In this document: positions 16,483-24,824 of the stretch, in pieces
Layout of the letters: the number at the start of each line of letters is the position of its first letter
Numbering within the stretch: the first letter of the stretch is position 1
Source of the DNA: Pseudoalteromonas luteoviolacea
GTDB lineage: Bacteria > Pseudomonadota > Gammaproteobacteria > Enterobacterales > Alteromonadaceae
Direction of reading: 5' to 3'
DNA length: 64,000 nt
Assembly: GCF_001696455.1 (NCBI RefSeq)
Contig: NZ_MAUJ01000008.1
Location: 126,501 to 190,500, forward strand
Notes under the pieces: generated by a model
The model's database searches: none
The model's input: only the letters and a program-made list of their open reading frames with translations
What the model was told of the DNA's origin: nothing
Position numbers and translations under genes: made by a program

Positions 16483-17508
16483 TTAAAGAGTTGCGATACT
16501 AACGGTGTCGCCATCAGTGACCTGAAGCGCGCTTGCAAGTTCTGCCGAAATAGCGATTTCATCGCCTTGAGGCATCTCTAGCTCAATTGCCGTCGCACGA
16601 TAACCTGCAAGTTTATCATTTGCAATAAGCACTGGGGAACCACCCGTTTGTGATTTCACAGCATCATCAATACGCACTTTAAAAAATTCTGTCGCGCGAA
16701 TTGTGCGAATGTTATCGACTTTAGCTTCTACTGTTGGACCCGCATCGAAAATATCCACGTAACCGTTGAATGTAAAGCCTTCACTTTTTAGCAGTTCTAT
16801 TGCAGGACGCGTATTGTCGTGCACCTCACCAACAACCGCTTGTGCTTCTTCACTCAATAAGTTTACATAAATTGGGTATTTCGGCATCAGTTCCGCAATA
16901 AAGACCTTTTGACCAATACCAGTTAAGTAATCTGCCGTTGGAAAGTCCATTGAGAAAAAGTGCTCTTCTAACCACTTCCAAAATGGGCTGCTACCATTTT
17001 CATCTGATACACCACGCATTTCCGCAATCACAGTCTCTGCAAAACGCGTTCTATGTTGGTTAATAAACATAAAGCGAGATTTTGACAGTAACTTGCCATT
17101 GAAACCTTTGCGGTATTTATCTTTTAAGAACAAAGTACAAAGCTCTGTTGCGCCAGTGTAATCATTACATAAAGTAAGAATATCCACTGCTTTGTAAACA
17201 TTCAGAGTACGAGATGAATGGATAACTTTACTCAAATGATAGTGATAAAACGCGTCGTCAAGTCCAACCGCAGCTTCAATTGCGCTGGTTCCAACAACTT
17301 CTCCCGTCTCTGTATCTTCAAGCACAAACAAATACCCTTCATCGAATGGGACATCCGTTTCTTTGCCAAAAGACGTCATTGAACGTTCAATCTTGTTTTG
17401 TAACAACTCTTCATTTAGAGGTAATGAAGTAAAACCATGCCCCGACTCTTGGGCAATGTTCAAAAGCGCTGGATAATCGCTTTTTTGGATTGGGCGAAGG
17501 ATCATCAT
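16483..17508 (-). CDS. astA: arginine N-succinyltransferase
   Basis: This 341-aa enzyme transfers succinyl from succinyl-CoA to arginine, the first AST step. The GNAT-like N-terminus (MILRPIQKSDYPALLNIA) and blocks such as LFLKDKYRKGFNG and MDFPTADYLTGIGQKVFIAELMP match AstA. It starts with two ATGs in a row and either could be used. It sits between argD/astC and astD, the usual gene order. astB and astE are not in this window. Confidence 0.95.
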   Translation of the reverse strand: MMILRPIQKSDYPALLNIAQESGHGFTSLPLNEELLQNKIERSMTSFGKETDVPFDEGYLFVLEDTETGEVVGTSAIEAAVGLDDAFYHYHLSKVIHSSRTLNVYKAVDILTLCNDYTGATELCTLFLKDKYRKGFNGKLLSKSRFMFINQHRTRFAETVIAEMRGVSDENGSSPFWKWLEEHFFSMDFPTADYLTGIGQKVFIAELMPKYPIYVNLLSEEAQAVVGEVHDNTRPAIELLKSEGFTFNGYVDIFDAGPTVEAKVDNIRTIRATEFFKVRIDDAVKSQTGGSPVLIANDKLAGYRATAIELEMPQGDEIAISAELASALQVTDGDTVSIATL

Positions 17509-17542
17509 GAGCCCGCTTACTCCTCAATAAACCTTTAGACAG

Positions 17543-17565
17543 GCGGTGTCCATATAGAACACCGC
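17543..17565 (-). other. intercistronic hairpin between argD/astC and astA
   Basis: The stem GCGGTGT/ACACCGC encloses a 9-nt loop. No T-run follows on the minus strand, so it is more likely an mRNA-stabilising or processing hairpin than a terminator. Confidence 0.55.
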
Positions 17566-17597
17566 ATTGGTTATAACACTCAGGTTAGTGCAATAAC

Positions 17598-18809
17598 TTA
17601 AGCGTTGTTTTCAACAACGCGTGCAACCGCTTTTTCAAAGCGCGCTAGACCTTCACGGATATCCGCTTCAGGAATAACCAAAGACGGTGTAAAACGAACA
17701 ACATTTGCACCAGCAACCAGTGACATAACGCCTTCTTTAACACCTTCAACTAAGAACTCTTTAGCTTTACCCGCGTACTTCTCTGTCACTACACCACCTA
17801 ATAGTAGACCCTTACCACGGATTTCAGAGAATACTTGGTACTTGTCGTTAATTGCTGTTAGCAACTCACGGAATAGTGCTTCTTTCTCTTTAACACCTGA
17901 AAGTACTTCTGGTGTGTTTACTGTATCAAATGCAGCTTCTGCAACCGCACACGCTAGTGGGTTACCACCGTATGTAGAACCGTGAGTACCAATCTTTAAA
18001 TGCTGTGCAATGTCAGCAGTTGTGATCATGCCACCAATTGGGAAACCACCGCCAAGCGCTTTTGCCGTCGTTAGGATATCTGGTGTGACGTCTAGACCTT
18101 GATACGCATAAAGCTCACCCGTACGGCCAACACCTGTTTGTACTTCATCAAAAATAAGCAACGCATTGTGCTTGTCACACAACTCACGAACACCTTTAAC
18201 AAAATCAGCTTCAGGAGAAACGATGCCGCCCTCACCTTGAAGTGGCTCCATCATAACTGCACATGTGTTATCAGAGATTAGCGCTTCAAAAGCTGCAAGG
18301 TCATTGTAATCACAATGAGCGATGTCGCCTGGCTTTGGACCAAAACCATCAGAGTAAGCTGCCTGACCACCCACTGTTACCGTGAAGAAAGTACGACCGT
18401 GGAAACCTTTGTTGAATGCAATGATTTGAGATTTTTCAGCACCGAACTTATCTAGTGCCCAACGACGTGCCAGCTTCAATGCTGCTTCATTCGCTTCTGC
18501 ACCTGAGTTAGCGAAGTAAACTTTATCAGCAAACGTTGCGTCAGTCAGTTTCTTAGCTAGTCGAAGTGCTGGTTCATTGGTCATGACATTTGATAAGTGC
18601 CAGATTTTTTCGCCTTGCTCTTTTAAAGCAGATACGAGTGCAGGGTGACAATGACCCAAACAGTTTACAGCGATACCACCTGCAAAATCGATGTATTCAC
18701 GACCTTCTTGGTCCCAAACACGAGATCCTTCACCTTTAACAGGAATAACAGCAGAAGGTGAATAGTTAGGTACCATTACTTGATCGAATAATTCACGATT
18801 AATAGTCAT
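17598..18809 (-). CDS. argD: acetylornithine / succinylornithine aminotransferase
   Basis: This 403-aa class-III PLP aminotransferase binds its cofactor through the lysine in TTAKALGGGF (about residue 250). GVGRTGELYAYQ and HGSTYGGNPLACA are conserved. The enzyme family serves arginine synthesis (ArgD), arginine catabolism (AstC) and the DapC step of lysine synthesis. Its place before astA favours AstC, while its place near pabA is typical of argD/astC in gammaproteobacteria. It may do several jobs, including the missing aminotransferase step for the lysine operon at 50409. Confidence 0.9.
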   Translation of the reverse strand: MTINRELFDQVMVPNYSPSAVIPVKGEGSRVWDQEGREYIDFAGGIAVNCLGHCHPALVSALKEQGEKIWHLSNVMTNEPALRLAKKLTDATFADKVYFANSGAEANEAALKLARRWALDKFGAEKSQIIAFNKGFHGRTFFTVTVGGQAAYSDGFGPKPGDIAHCDYNDLAAFEALISDNTCAVMMEPLQGEGGIVSPEADFVKGVRELCDKHNALLIFDEVQTGVGRTGELYAYQGLDVTPDILTTAKALGGGFPIGGMITTADIAQHLKIGTHGSTYGGNPLACAVAEAAFDTVNTPEVLSGVKEKEALFRELLTAINDKYQVFSEIRGKGLLLGGVVTEKYAGKAKEFLVEGVKEGVMSLVAGANVVRFTPSLVIPEADIREGLARFEKAVARVVENNA

Positions 18810-19001
18810 TTTAAATCCTCATTTTAGCGAGTTCAGCACTGAAAATTGAGCGCTCGGCTTTAACAACAATTACCTTCAACCGTCATGTAAAAGATCCGAA
18901 TTTACCCAAATCGGTGCAAATTTCATACGCACATTATTCCAAAAAATTACCTTAATGTCTCATAGAAAACATTCCTGCAGCCCTTAATATTCAAGGCTTT
19001 A

Positions 19002-19035
19002 GTATAATTTTTCATGAACAGTGAATAACTATTAG
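19002..19035 (-). promoter_or_regulatory. possible tandem ARG boxes upstream of argD
   Basis: Position 19022-19035 reads TGAATAACTATTAG, which matches 12 of 14 positions of the ArgR half-site pattern TGAATWWWWATTCA. A weaker AT-rich match lies at about 19002-19016. The spacing suits an ArgR hexamer. The sites lie about 200 bp upstream of argD. The rest of the 323-bp gap 18810-19132 holds an AT-rich leader and an inverted repeat at 19051-19096. Confidence 0.35.
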
Positions 19036-19050
19036 CGATTAGATTGGATA

Positions 19051-19096
19051 CGCCCCCACCACATAAGGATTTTAGTCGATCTCTGGCGGTGGGGCG
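19051..19096. repeat. GC-rich inverted repeat downstream of the HDOD gene
   Basis: The arms CGCCCCCACC (19051-19060) and GGTGGGGCG (19088-19096) can pair with one bulged base around a loop of about 27 nt. No T-run follows on either strand. It could end or protect the HDOD transcript. Confidence 0.5.
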
Positions 19097-19132
19097 AATG
19101 AATGAATAAGCGAGAAAAAATTTCCAGTTTTT

Positions 19133-20308
19133 TTACAAAATTGTCAGTTGTAGGCTCTGTAACGAAGTTTTTGACAATAAATCTTGCTCTTGGTCTGTCA
19201 ATTCTAGGTGGGCAAACCAATACTTTGCTTCTTCATCTTCTATCAAGTGACTGTCTTTTAACAATTGATATTGCGCATAGCCATATGCTTTTTTTAACAC
19301 CTGAGTTAAAGGCAATAAATCATCAAGATTTTTATTCATGTTTGGCAAATAACTTTGCGCGACTTCTGTTATCGCCGCATTAAATGGCAGATATTTGAAT
19401 GCCATTTGCTCGACCAGACGTTGAGAAACCGTTGGCGCATGCTCCAATAACAAATTTCGTAAAAATAAGGGGTCCGGGCCAAGCTCTAATAAAGCAGTAT
19501 GAAGGTCCTTTTGATTTTTATCACGGGCGATTTTTATTTTTCCCTGCCAGACGCGATCAAACGTTTTTAAATAAAGGCGTGTGAGCGCAATCTTGCCTAA
19601 ATCAGCAAGCATGCCCAGTGTGAACGCATGCTGTTCTTTTACGTCATATAACGGCGCAAGCGCTTTTGCGGCAATTGCAGTCGCCATACTGATATCGCGT
19701 AACTTCCGCTTTAACAATGGAAATGGTTCTGTTGAATGTGGCATCCAATGACGTACCGCAAAAGTCGGAATGACCATTTGCAAATTTTCAAGACCAAGGT
19801 AACGCAATGCTAAGGCTGGCGTATCCACTTTAACCGAAGTGCCTTTGCTATTTACTTTGCGATATTGGGGTAAATTAACCAATGACACTAAATCTCGGCC
19901 TAACCACGACAGATCGTTGACCAAAGGTTCTAATCGACCGACTGAAGCAGACTTTACAGCAAGAATATCCAGAATCGTCGGAACCGCATCCTGAACACCT
20001 ACAACCTCAGAATAGATAGAATCTAAGTCACTTAATTGCATTTCAATACCAGACTCTATTACTTGATGTAAATGATTACTGGCTTTTGCAATATACTTAT
20101 GATGACTGGTGCTTTTTTCTTGTCGTTTTGCGGCAGCAGCTAACTCGACCTCTAGCATGGTTCTTTGCGGAACCGACTCGCCAAAGTTCATATCAAAAGT
20201 ATGAATGTATCCTATTTGCTGTTGTGCAAAGTTGTGGCTGATTAGAACGTCATGTGCACGCTGTGCAATTGCCTGGGCAATATGTGACTGCCTAATGTCT
20301 TGTGTCAT
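19133..20308 (-). CDS. HDOD-domain protein
   Basis: This 391-aa protein has an N-terminal region of about 90 residues with no clear domain. An HDOD domain follows (about 95-300: VGRLEPLVNDLSWLGRDLVSLVN, LRYLGLENLQMVIP). HDOD domains resemble inactive HD phosphohydrolases and act in bacterial signalling, often with c-di-GMP systems or flagella. No partner domain is present. I chose ATG 20308, although a TTG precedes it. It is read just after pabA. Confidence 0.82.
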   Translation of the reverse strand: MTQDIRQSHIAQAIAQRAHDVLISHNFAQQQIGYIHTFDMNFGESVPQRTMLEVELAAAAKRQEKSTSHHKYIAKASNHLHQVIESGIEMQLSDLDSIYSEVVGVQDAVPTILDILAVKSASVGRLEPLVNDLSWLGRDLVSLVNLPQYRKVNSKGTSVKVDTPALALRYLGLENLQMVIPTFAVRHWMPHSTEPFPLLKRKLRDISMATAIAAKALAPLYDVKEQHAFTLGMLADLGKIALTRLYLKTFDRVWQGKIKIARDKNQKDLHTALLELGPDPLFLRNLLLEHAPTVSQRLVEQMAFKYLPFNAAITEVAQSYLPNMNKNLDDLLPLTQVLKKAYGYAQYQLLKDSHLIEDEEAKYWFAHLELTDQEQDLLSKTSLQSLQLTIL

Positions 20309-20352
20309 CAATTATAATCTTTTTTGGTATATTAGAATTTGCTCTTTAAAGG

Positions 20353-20934
20353 TTAGAAGCGAGCAATAAAGTTATCAAGTAGTCTTAGCCCATACTCGGT
20401 TAAGATAGCCTCAGGATGGAATTGTACCCCTTCTAACGCGCGTTCAGTATGACATAAACCCATCACTTCATCTAGCACCCCCGTTTCAGTCTGAGTCCAA
20501 GCGGTGAGCGCCAATTCAGGGGGAAGAGATTCAATATCTACTGCTAAAGAATGATATCTACACACGTTAAAGCTACTAGGTAACCCATTAAATACGCCCT
20601 TATTATTATGGTGAAGTTTAGAAACTTTGCCATGCATTACCTGTTTCGCTCTCATCACTCTCGCACCCAATACTTGTGCGATGGTTTGGTGGCCAAGACA
20701 AACACCCAATATGGGAAAATCACCTTGCAATTGTTCTACTACTTGCAAAGAAATACCGGCTTCATTGGGACTACATGGACCCGGCGAAATCACAATATGT
20801 TGAGGATTGAGCTGTTTAATTTGCGCGAGGGAAATCTCATCATTGCGCTTAACTAAGACCTCTTGGTCTAGCTTTTGAAAATATTGAACGAGGTTAAACG
20901 TGAAAGAATCGTAATTATCGATCATTAATAACAT
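20353..20934 (-). CDS. pabA: glutamine amidotransferase, aminodeoxychorismate/anthranilate synthase component II
   Basis: This 193-aa class-I glutaminase supplies ammonia to PabB or TrpE. The catalytic cysteine is Cys79 in GVCLGHQ, and the histidine and glutamate are in QFHPEAILTE near the C-terminus. The N-terminal MIDNYDSFTFNLVQY is classic. Gene order near argD/astC points to PabA (folate branch) rather than TrpG, though many bacteria use one protein for both. Confidence 0.88.
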   Translation of the reverse strand: MLLMIDNYDSFTFNLVQYFQKLDQEVLVKRNDEISLAQIKQLNPQHIVISPGPCSPNEAGISLQVVEQLQGDFPILGVCLGHQTIAQVLGARVMRAKQVMHGKVSKLHHNNKGVFNGLPSSFNVCRYHSLAVDIESLPPELALTAWTQTETGVLDEVMGLCHTERALEGVQFHPEAILTEYGLRLLDNFIARF

Positions 20935-21215
20935 TCAGTTTTCACCTCAAAACGATTACAACTTGCCATTTTCACTACCGCAGCAAAACACCAAAAAAAC
21001 CTTCACACACACACTGACTATGTCAAACATTGTGCGTACCGTGTGGCGCGCCATGTTACCACATTTAGTCCGCAAGCTAACATTAACTCTTAAAACTGGG
21101 AAACTCCTCAGTGCACCTACTCTTGGAAATATATTCTTACAGACAGGTGATGGCAAAAATACTTGTTATAGGTAAAGTAAAGAATGGCATAGCCAATAAT
21201 GATTAAGGAAAAAAT

Positions 21216-21365
21216 ATGACACTAATAATGAAGAAGAAAAACATCAAAAACTTATCTTTAAATCAATACCTTGACGCAGATAAAACGGCTAGAATAGCCG
21301 CTGGCGCTGCACTCGCAAAATTTAATGATTTTTCAAAAGGTCAAGTTACCTGTAAGACCCAATAA
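21216..21365 (+). CDS. 49-aa peptide with a RiPP-like leader
   Basis: This small gene has a strong ribosome-binding site (AAGGAA, 21205-21210, five bases before the ATG). The product begins with a basic stretch KKKNIKNLS and continues LNQYLDADKTARIAAG. That pattern resembles leaders of Pseudoalteromonas and Bacteroidetes natural-product precursors, where a KxIKxLS block and a TxxIAGG-like cleavage site precede the core. The putative core holds one Cys and several Ser and Thr. No modifying enzyme or transporter gene is adjacent. A hairpin at 21374-21398 follows. Function is unknown. Confidence 0.6.
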   Translation: MTLIMKKKNIKNLSLNQYLDADKTARIAAGAALAKFNDFSKGQVTCKTQ

Positions 21366-21373
21366 AGCGAACC

Positions 21374-21398
21374 TAGGGGCATATATTAATTGCCCCTA
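21374..21398. other. hairpin between the small peptide gene and the DUF2489 gene
   Basis: A 7-bp perfect stem TAGGGGC/GCCCCTA encloses an 11-nt loop. Neither strand has a strong T-run after it. It lies between convergent genes and probably ends one or both transcripts. Confidence 0.5.
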
Positions 21399-21422
21399 CA
21401 CAATAAAATTTCGGTCAACGCG

Positions 21423-21938
21423 CTATTGGAAAACAACGTTTTCACTGCCAGGCAAAGCTTTAAATTCATTGAGCAGCTTGTCACAGTCTTGCAGAATTTG
21501 CGCCTCTAGGCGCTCTTCAGCACGCCAACGCTTCGTATCCATTTTAAAAATTTCTTTCTTGGAATACTTTTTTCTAGCATCGTGTGTTGGCATTTCTTTG
21601 ACTTCATCATACATCTCATAAACGCCCGGATAAGTCGTTTCAAGAGAGATTTCTTTATCAAAACTATACTGTGAGATGAGTACCCAAACTCGCAAACACC
21701 CTTCTGAATATTCACACTGCTTTTGTTTCATCGCTTTTGCTATCAAATTGATACTATCCGCCAGCTTACCATTGCGCTCTTGTCTAGATTTTTCTAACTT
21801 GTCGGCTTGCTCAGCTTTCAATTTAGCAATGGTTTCTTTTTGTACTTTCAATTGCCATAGCAGCTTACCAGCATAAAAAGCGAGACCCGCTACTATCAAC
21901 GCGCCGATTACAAGCGCAATGATCCACAACGTACTCAT
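21423..21938 (-). CDS. DUF2489 membrane-anchored protein
   Basis: This 171-aa protein has one N-terminal transmembrane helix (about 4-27), then a charged coiled-coil stretch (about 30-65) and a conserved C-terminal region with YSEGCLRVWVLI and RWRAEERLEAQILQDCDKLLNEF. This fits DUF2489, a family found next to yihI in gammaproteobacteria. Its function is unknown. Its ATG overlaps the yihI stop by 4 nt, so the two are co-translated. Confidence 0.85.
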   Translation of the reverse strand: MSTLWIIALVIGALIVAGLAFYAGKLLWQLKVQKETIAKLKAEQADKLEKSRQERNGKLADSINLIAKAMKQKQCEYSEGCLRVWVLISQYSFDKEISLETTYPGVYEMYDEVKEMPTHDARKKYSKKEIFKMDTKRWRAEERLEAQILQDCDKLLNEFKALPGSENVVFQ

Positions 21939-22513
21939 TTATCATCCTCGTCATCACTTAACCATTCGTCTGCTAAGTCATTACTGACAAAATCAGCTAA
22001 TGGATCAGCATCAACCATGTCTTCTTCTTCAAATTCATCATCAATACCAAGTAACTCACACAACTCTTGATGACGCGCAATGGCACGATTAAAGAATTTC
22101 GCGTCTTTACCAGTCAATAACTCACCACGCTCATGTAGTTCAAGTAACTTCATTAGGCGCTCATCATTTTCTAGCTGTTGAAGCTCTTCCTCTAACGTCA
22201 ACTCAGGCTCATGAGCCTTACTTAACATCGCTTGCGGCTTCAAGTCACGATTCATTTGTGGCGTCTTAGGTTGAGGGTTTTGATCTGGCGTCAAAGCAAT
22301 TTTTTTCTTACTGCCAGCACGAGGGTCAACTTTAGCGCCCGAATTTGCAGTAAGCACCTCTTTAGCCTCTTGAGCATTTCGCGTGCCTGCTTTATTACCT
22401 TTTTTCTTTTTCACGCGCTGCTCTTTGATCGCGCGTAACTCTCTTAATTTCTCTTTGCTTAATCGAGGTGTGCCGTTTTCACCCAGCTTGCGTGATTTCT
22501 TCTTTCTCGTCAT
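21935..22513 (-). CDS. yihI: Der GTPase-activating protein YihI
   Basis: This 192-aa protein starts with a very basic segment (MTRKKKSRKLGENGTPRLSK) and continues with an acidic C-terminal half rich in Glu and Asp (LEEELQQLENDERL, LCELLGIDDEFEEED). That layout is the YihI pattern. YihI stimulates GTP hydrolysis by Der, an essential 50S assembly factor, and so delays ribosome maturation. The next gene is DUF2489. Confidence 0.9.
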   Translation of the reverse strand: MTRKKKSRKLGENGTPRLSKEKLRELRAIKEQRVKKKKGNKAGTRNAQEAKEVLTANSGAKVDPRAGSKKKIALTPDQNPQPKTPQMNRDLKPQAMLSKAHEPELTLEEELQQLENDERLMKLLELHERGELLTGKDAKFFNRAIARHQELCELLGIDDEFEEEDMVDADPLADFVSNDLADEWLSDDEDDK

Positions 22514-22539
22514 GTTTCTCTACCACTTACTATACCGAA

Positions 22540-23190
22540 TCAACGTTTAGTGAGAATGATCACATCATTGCCAATAAACTCAATGTCGGTGTTGAATTGC
22601 TCTGCTATATATTCAAATGTTTCGCGACTAAAAAATGAAATGTGTGTTTGATCATTTTTATAATGCCAAGACGCAAAACGTGTTTTATCAATTACCAGTT
22701 TAGTCATCATCGCCAGCGGCGCACCTGGCTTTAACAGGGCCATTAATTGACTTAATACCTGTTCTGGTTGCGCCACGTGTTCAATTACTTCTGTGCACGT
22801 TATAAAATCATACTCATGCTCAAGCACGGAAGCATCGTTGGCATAATATAGATCATACAGCGCCACAGTATGACCGACTTCAGTAAACATTTTGGCAAGC
22901 AAAGGGCCAGGTCCACAACCAAAGTCCAGACCACGCTTCATGCCATCCAAACGCGCGCACACAGGATCAAACACTCGAGATAAGAAGCGTCTGTAACCTA
23001 GATCATGGAGATCGTTCTCATGACTATCGTAGATGGCTTTTTCTGCTTGCGGTGAAAGTCTATGCCACTTTGCCACACTTACCAACTTACAGCGCTGACA
23101 TTGCCAGTAATCGCGAAATTTGTCTTGGTGGTAATGTTCGAGCTGTCCTGCGCCACAGAGACCACACTGAAGTGCTTGAGGATTTTGCAA
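22540..23190 (-). CDS. zinc-ribbon class I SAM methyltransferase
   Basis: This 216-aa protein starts with two CxxC pairs (CGLCG and CQRCK, residues about 9-36) that form a zinc ribbon. A Rossmann-like methyltransferase follows: SAM-binding motif GLDFGCGPGPLL at about 88-99 and CTEVIEHVAQPE as motif post-I. The substrate is unknown. The only start is TTG 23190, without a clear ribosome-binding site. The frame stays open upstream across a terminator, so the start is uncertain. Confidence 0.8.
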   Translation of the reverse strand: MQNPQALQCGLCGAGQLEHYHQDKFRDYWQCQRCKLVSVAKWHRLSPQAEKAIYDSHENDLHDLGYRRFLSRVFDPVCARLDGMKRGLDFGCGPGPLLAKMFTEVGHTVALYDLYYANDASVLEHEYDFITCTEVIEHVAQPEQVLSQLMALLKPGAPLAMMTKLVIDKTRFASWHYKNDQTHISFFSRETFEYIAEQFNTDIEFIGNDVIILTKR

Positions 23191-23243
23191 AGATGATGAA
23201 CCAAACGAGCTTAAAAGAAGTATTGTACCAGCAATTAAAAAGT

Positions 23244-23278
23244 GTACAAATAAAAAGACGGCAGAGATTACTCTCTAC
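23244..23278 (-). terminator. orphan Rho-independent terminator
   Basis: On the minus strand CGGTAGAGA, a GTAA loop and TCTCTGCCG form a 9-bp stem with one G-U pair, followed by TCTTTTTATTT. It lies upstream of the methyltransferase and downstream of the cytochrome c4 terminator. It must therefore end a transcript that starts between 23290 and 23745, where no intact gene is annotated. Confidence 0.75.
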
Positions 23279-23490
23279 CGCCTGCTAATCTGAGCGTCAC
23301 AATTCGGACACTTCTCCCTTCGACTTTTTAGTCTTTTATTATTCTTCTTATTTATCATCCATTTTGTTTTTATTTTACTTCCGTGAGTCTTTCCATATTG
23401 TTATTGTTATCAAACTTCCATTGCTTTTTTTATTTTCGGTCTTCCTAACGCTTTATTATTCATCCATTTAAGTGGTATCCAAATGAACAC
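23275..23490 (-). pseudogene. possible decayed small gene(s) with a CPxC tail
   Basis: Two short open stretches follow each other on the minus strand. One (23490-23410) encodes 26 residues with KWMNNKALGRPKIKK. The next (23400-23275) encodes 41 residues ending KSRREKCPNCDAQISRR and a stop inside the orphan terminator. Both are lysine-rich and share a KWM-N-K motif. They look like pieces of a small basic zinc-ribbon protein broken by stops, or like chance frames in a purine-rich RNA. No start with a good ribosome-binding site is seen. Confidence 0.25.
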
Positions 23491-23747
23491 CTAATTCTTG
23501 TCGTCTCAGCTTCCTACCGTATTGTCCCTGTTTTTGTATTGTCTTGACGACAGGGATTAATCTACGCTGATTTTAAACAGTTACAACTAATCAATAACAA
23601 AATTATTACCTCAGCAACAGAGAAAAAAACAAAATACAAATAAATACATAAGCTTATAAATTTAATAAAATTCATTTTGCGTTAATGCTTACATTTTTAT
23701 TTGGCTATAATCTCACAATCACCTTGAGATATATCTCACATACAACA

Positions 23748-23777
23748 GATCAAAAAAAGGCAACTATTAAGCTGCCT
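23748..23777 (-). terminator. terminator of the cytochrome c4 gene
   Basis: On the minus strand the stem AAGGCA/TGCCTT encloses about 10 nt and is followed by a T-run of seven. It lies 50 bp after the cytochrome c4 stop. The rest of the 636-bp gap 23191-23826 holds the orphan terminator, the decayed frames and AT-rich sequence. Confidence 0.85.
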
Positions 23778-23826
23778 TTCTTCATGCCTAGAGTAAACTC
23801 TAAGGGGGTATAAATTACATACGACT

Positions 23827-24459
23827 TTAGTGCAGTCCGCCTAAATATTTCGACAATATTTCAATGTCTTTGTCTGTCAGTTTGATGGCAATATCTCTCA
23901 TCATACCGTTAGCATCATTCACACGCGCACCGTCACGAAACTTTTCGAGTTGAGCCTTTATATACTCAGGGTGTTGGAAAGATATCTTCGGAAATTTAGC
24001 CAAAGACGTCCCGTTGCCACGAGGCCCGTGACATGCCATACATGACGGTATTCCGCGTTCCGCATCACCAGCACGATATAGCTTCTGGCCAGCAGCAACC
24101 ACATCTTCAGGTGTTGTCCCTGAACTCATTGGCATAGCTGCAAAGTACGCAGACAAGTCTTTCATATCTTGATCTGATAGCGGCATCGCCATACCACTCA
24201 TAACAGGATCCATACGACCCTCTTTACCACCAGAGGTCATTCCCAACTTAAACTCTTTTAACTGCTTGTAGATATAGTCTGCATGCTGCCCAGCTATTTT
24301 CGGGTACATTGTCACAGGGGCATTGCCGTTTGGTCCATGACATGCAGCACAAGTTGCCGCTTTTGCCTTACCAGCCTCTGCGTCGCCATCGAATGCTGCA
24401 ACGTTGTTAATTGACAACGTACCTAGCAGCATAGTTAAAGATAATGCTATTTTTTTCAT
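23827..24459 (-). CDS. cytochrome c4 (di-haem)
   Basis: This 210-aa periplasmic protein has a signal peptide (about 1-22, ending VAAF). Two haem c attachment sites follow: CAACH (37-41) and CMACH (140-144). Methionines for axial ligation lie in MSGMAMPLSDQD and ANGMMRDIAIKL. The internal duplication and length fit cytochrome c4, an electron carrier to terminal oxidases. It is divergent from engB across 365 bp. A c4 gene near engB and polA is common in marine gammaproteobacteria. Confidence 0.93.
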   Translation of the reverse strand: MKKIALSLTMLLGTLSINNVAAFDGDAEAGKAKAATCAACHGPNGNAPVTMYPKIAGQHADYIYKQLKEFKLGMTSGGKEGRMDPVMSGMAMPLSDQDMKDLSAYFAAMPMSSGTTPEDVVAAGQKLYRAGDAERGIPSCMACHGPRGNGTSLAKFPKISFQHPEYIKAQLEKFRDGARVNDANGMMRDIAIKLTDKDIEILSKYLGGLH

Positions 24460-24824
24460 GGTAAATTCTCTGTTTCGACCCTGTAACTCTCAACCCATAC
24501 GAAATACGCTATAATTCGCAATACTGGGTGAAGACTAATCATATGCATACTGACTTAATTGCTTAAGTGACGCTCAATATGCCCACGCTTTACGCTGCAA
24601 TTTTTACATAGTACACGATAAAAAATTCTTCGATATATTTTCCACTCAGATTAAACCTATAATTTATATGGCTTTGACATAGATTAAACTTAGTCCAGAA
24701 ATTCCCTTGACGCCGCTAAAATTTGTAGACTTTCTTTGCTTTTGCAAAGCGGGCCAGATGTAATAAAATACGATAAAATTAAAGAATCAGATTTCGGGTT
24801 CAATCAATCCGCTTAGGAGTAAGA

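Noticed and set aside
20956..21175. Overlapping small frames on both strands between pabA and the 49-aa gene
   Set aside because: No ribosome-binding site, low-complexity product and no recognisable motif. The better candidate is the gene at 21216.
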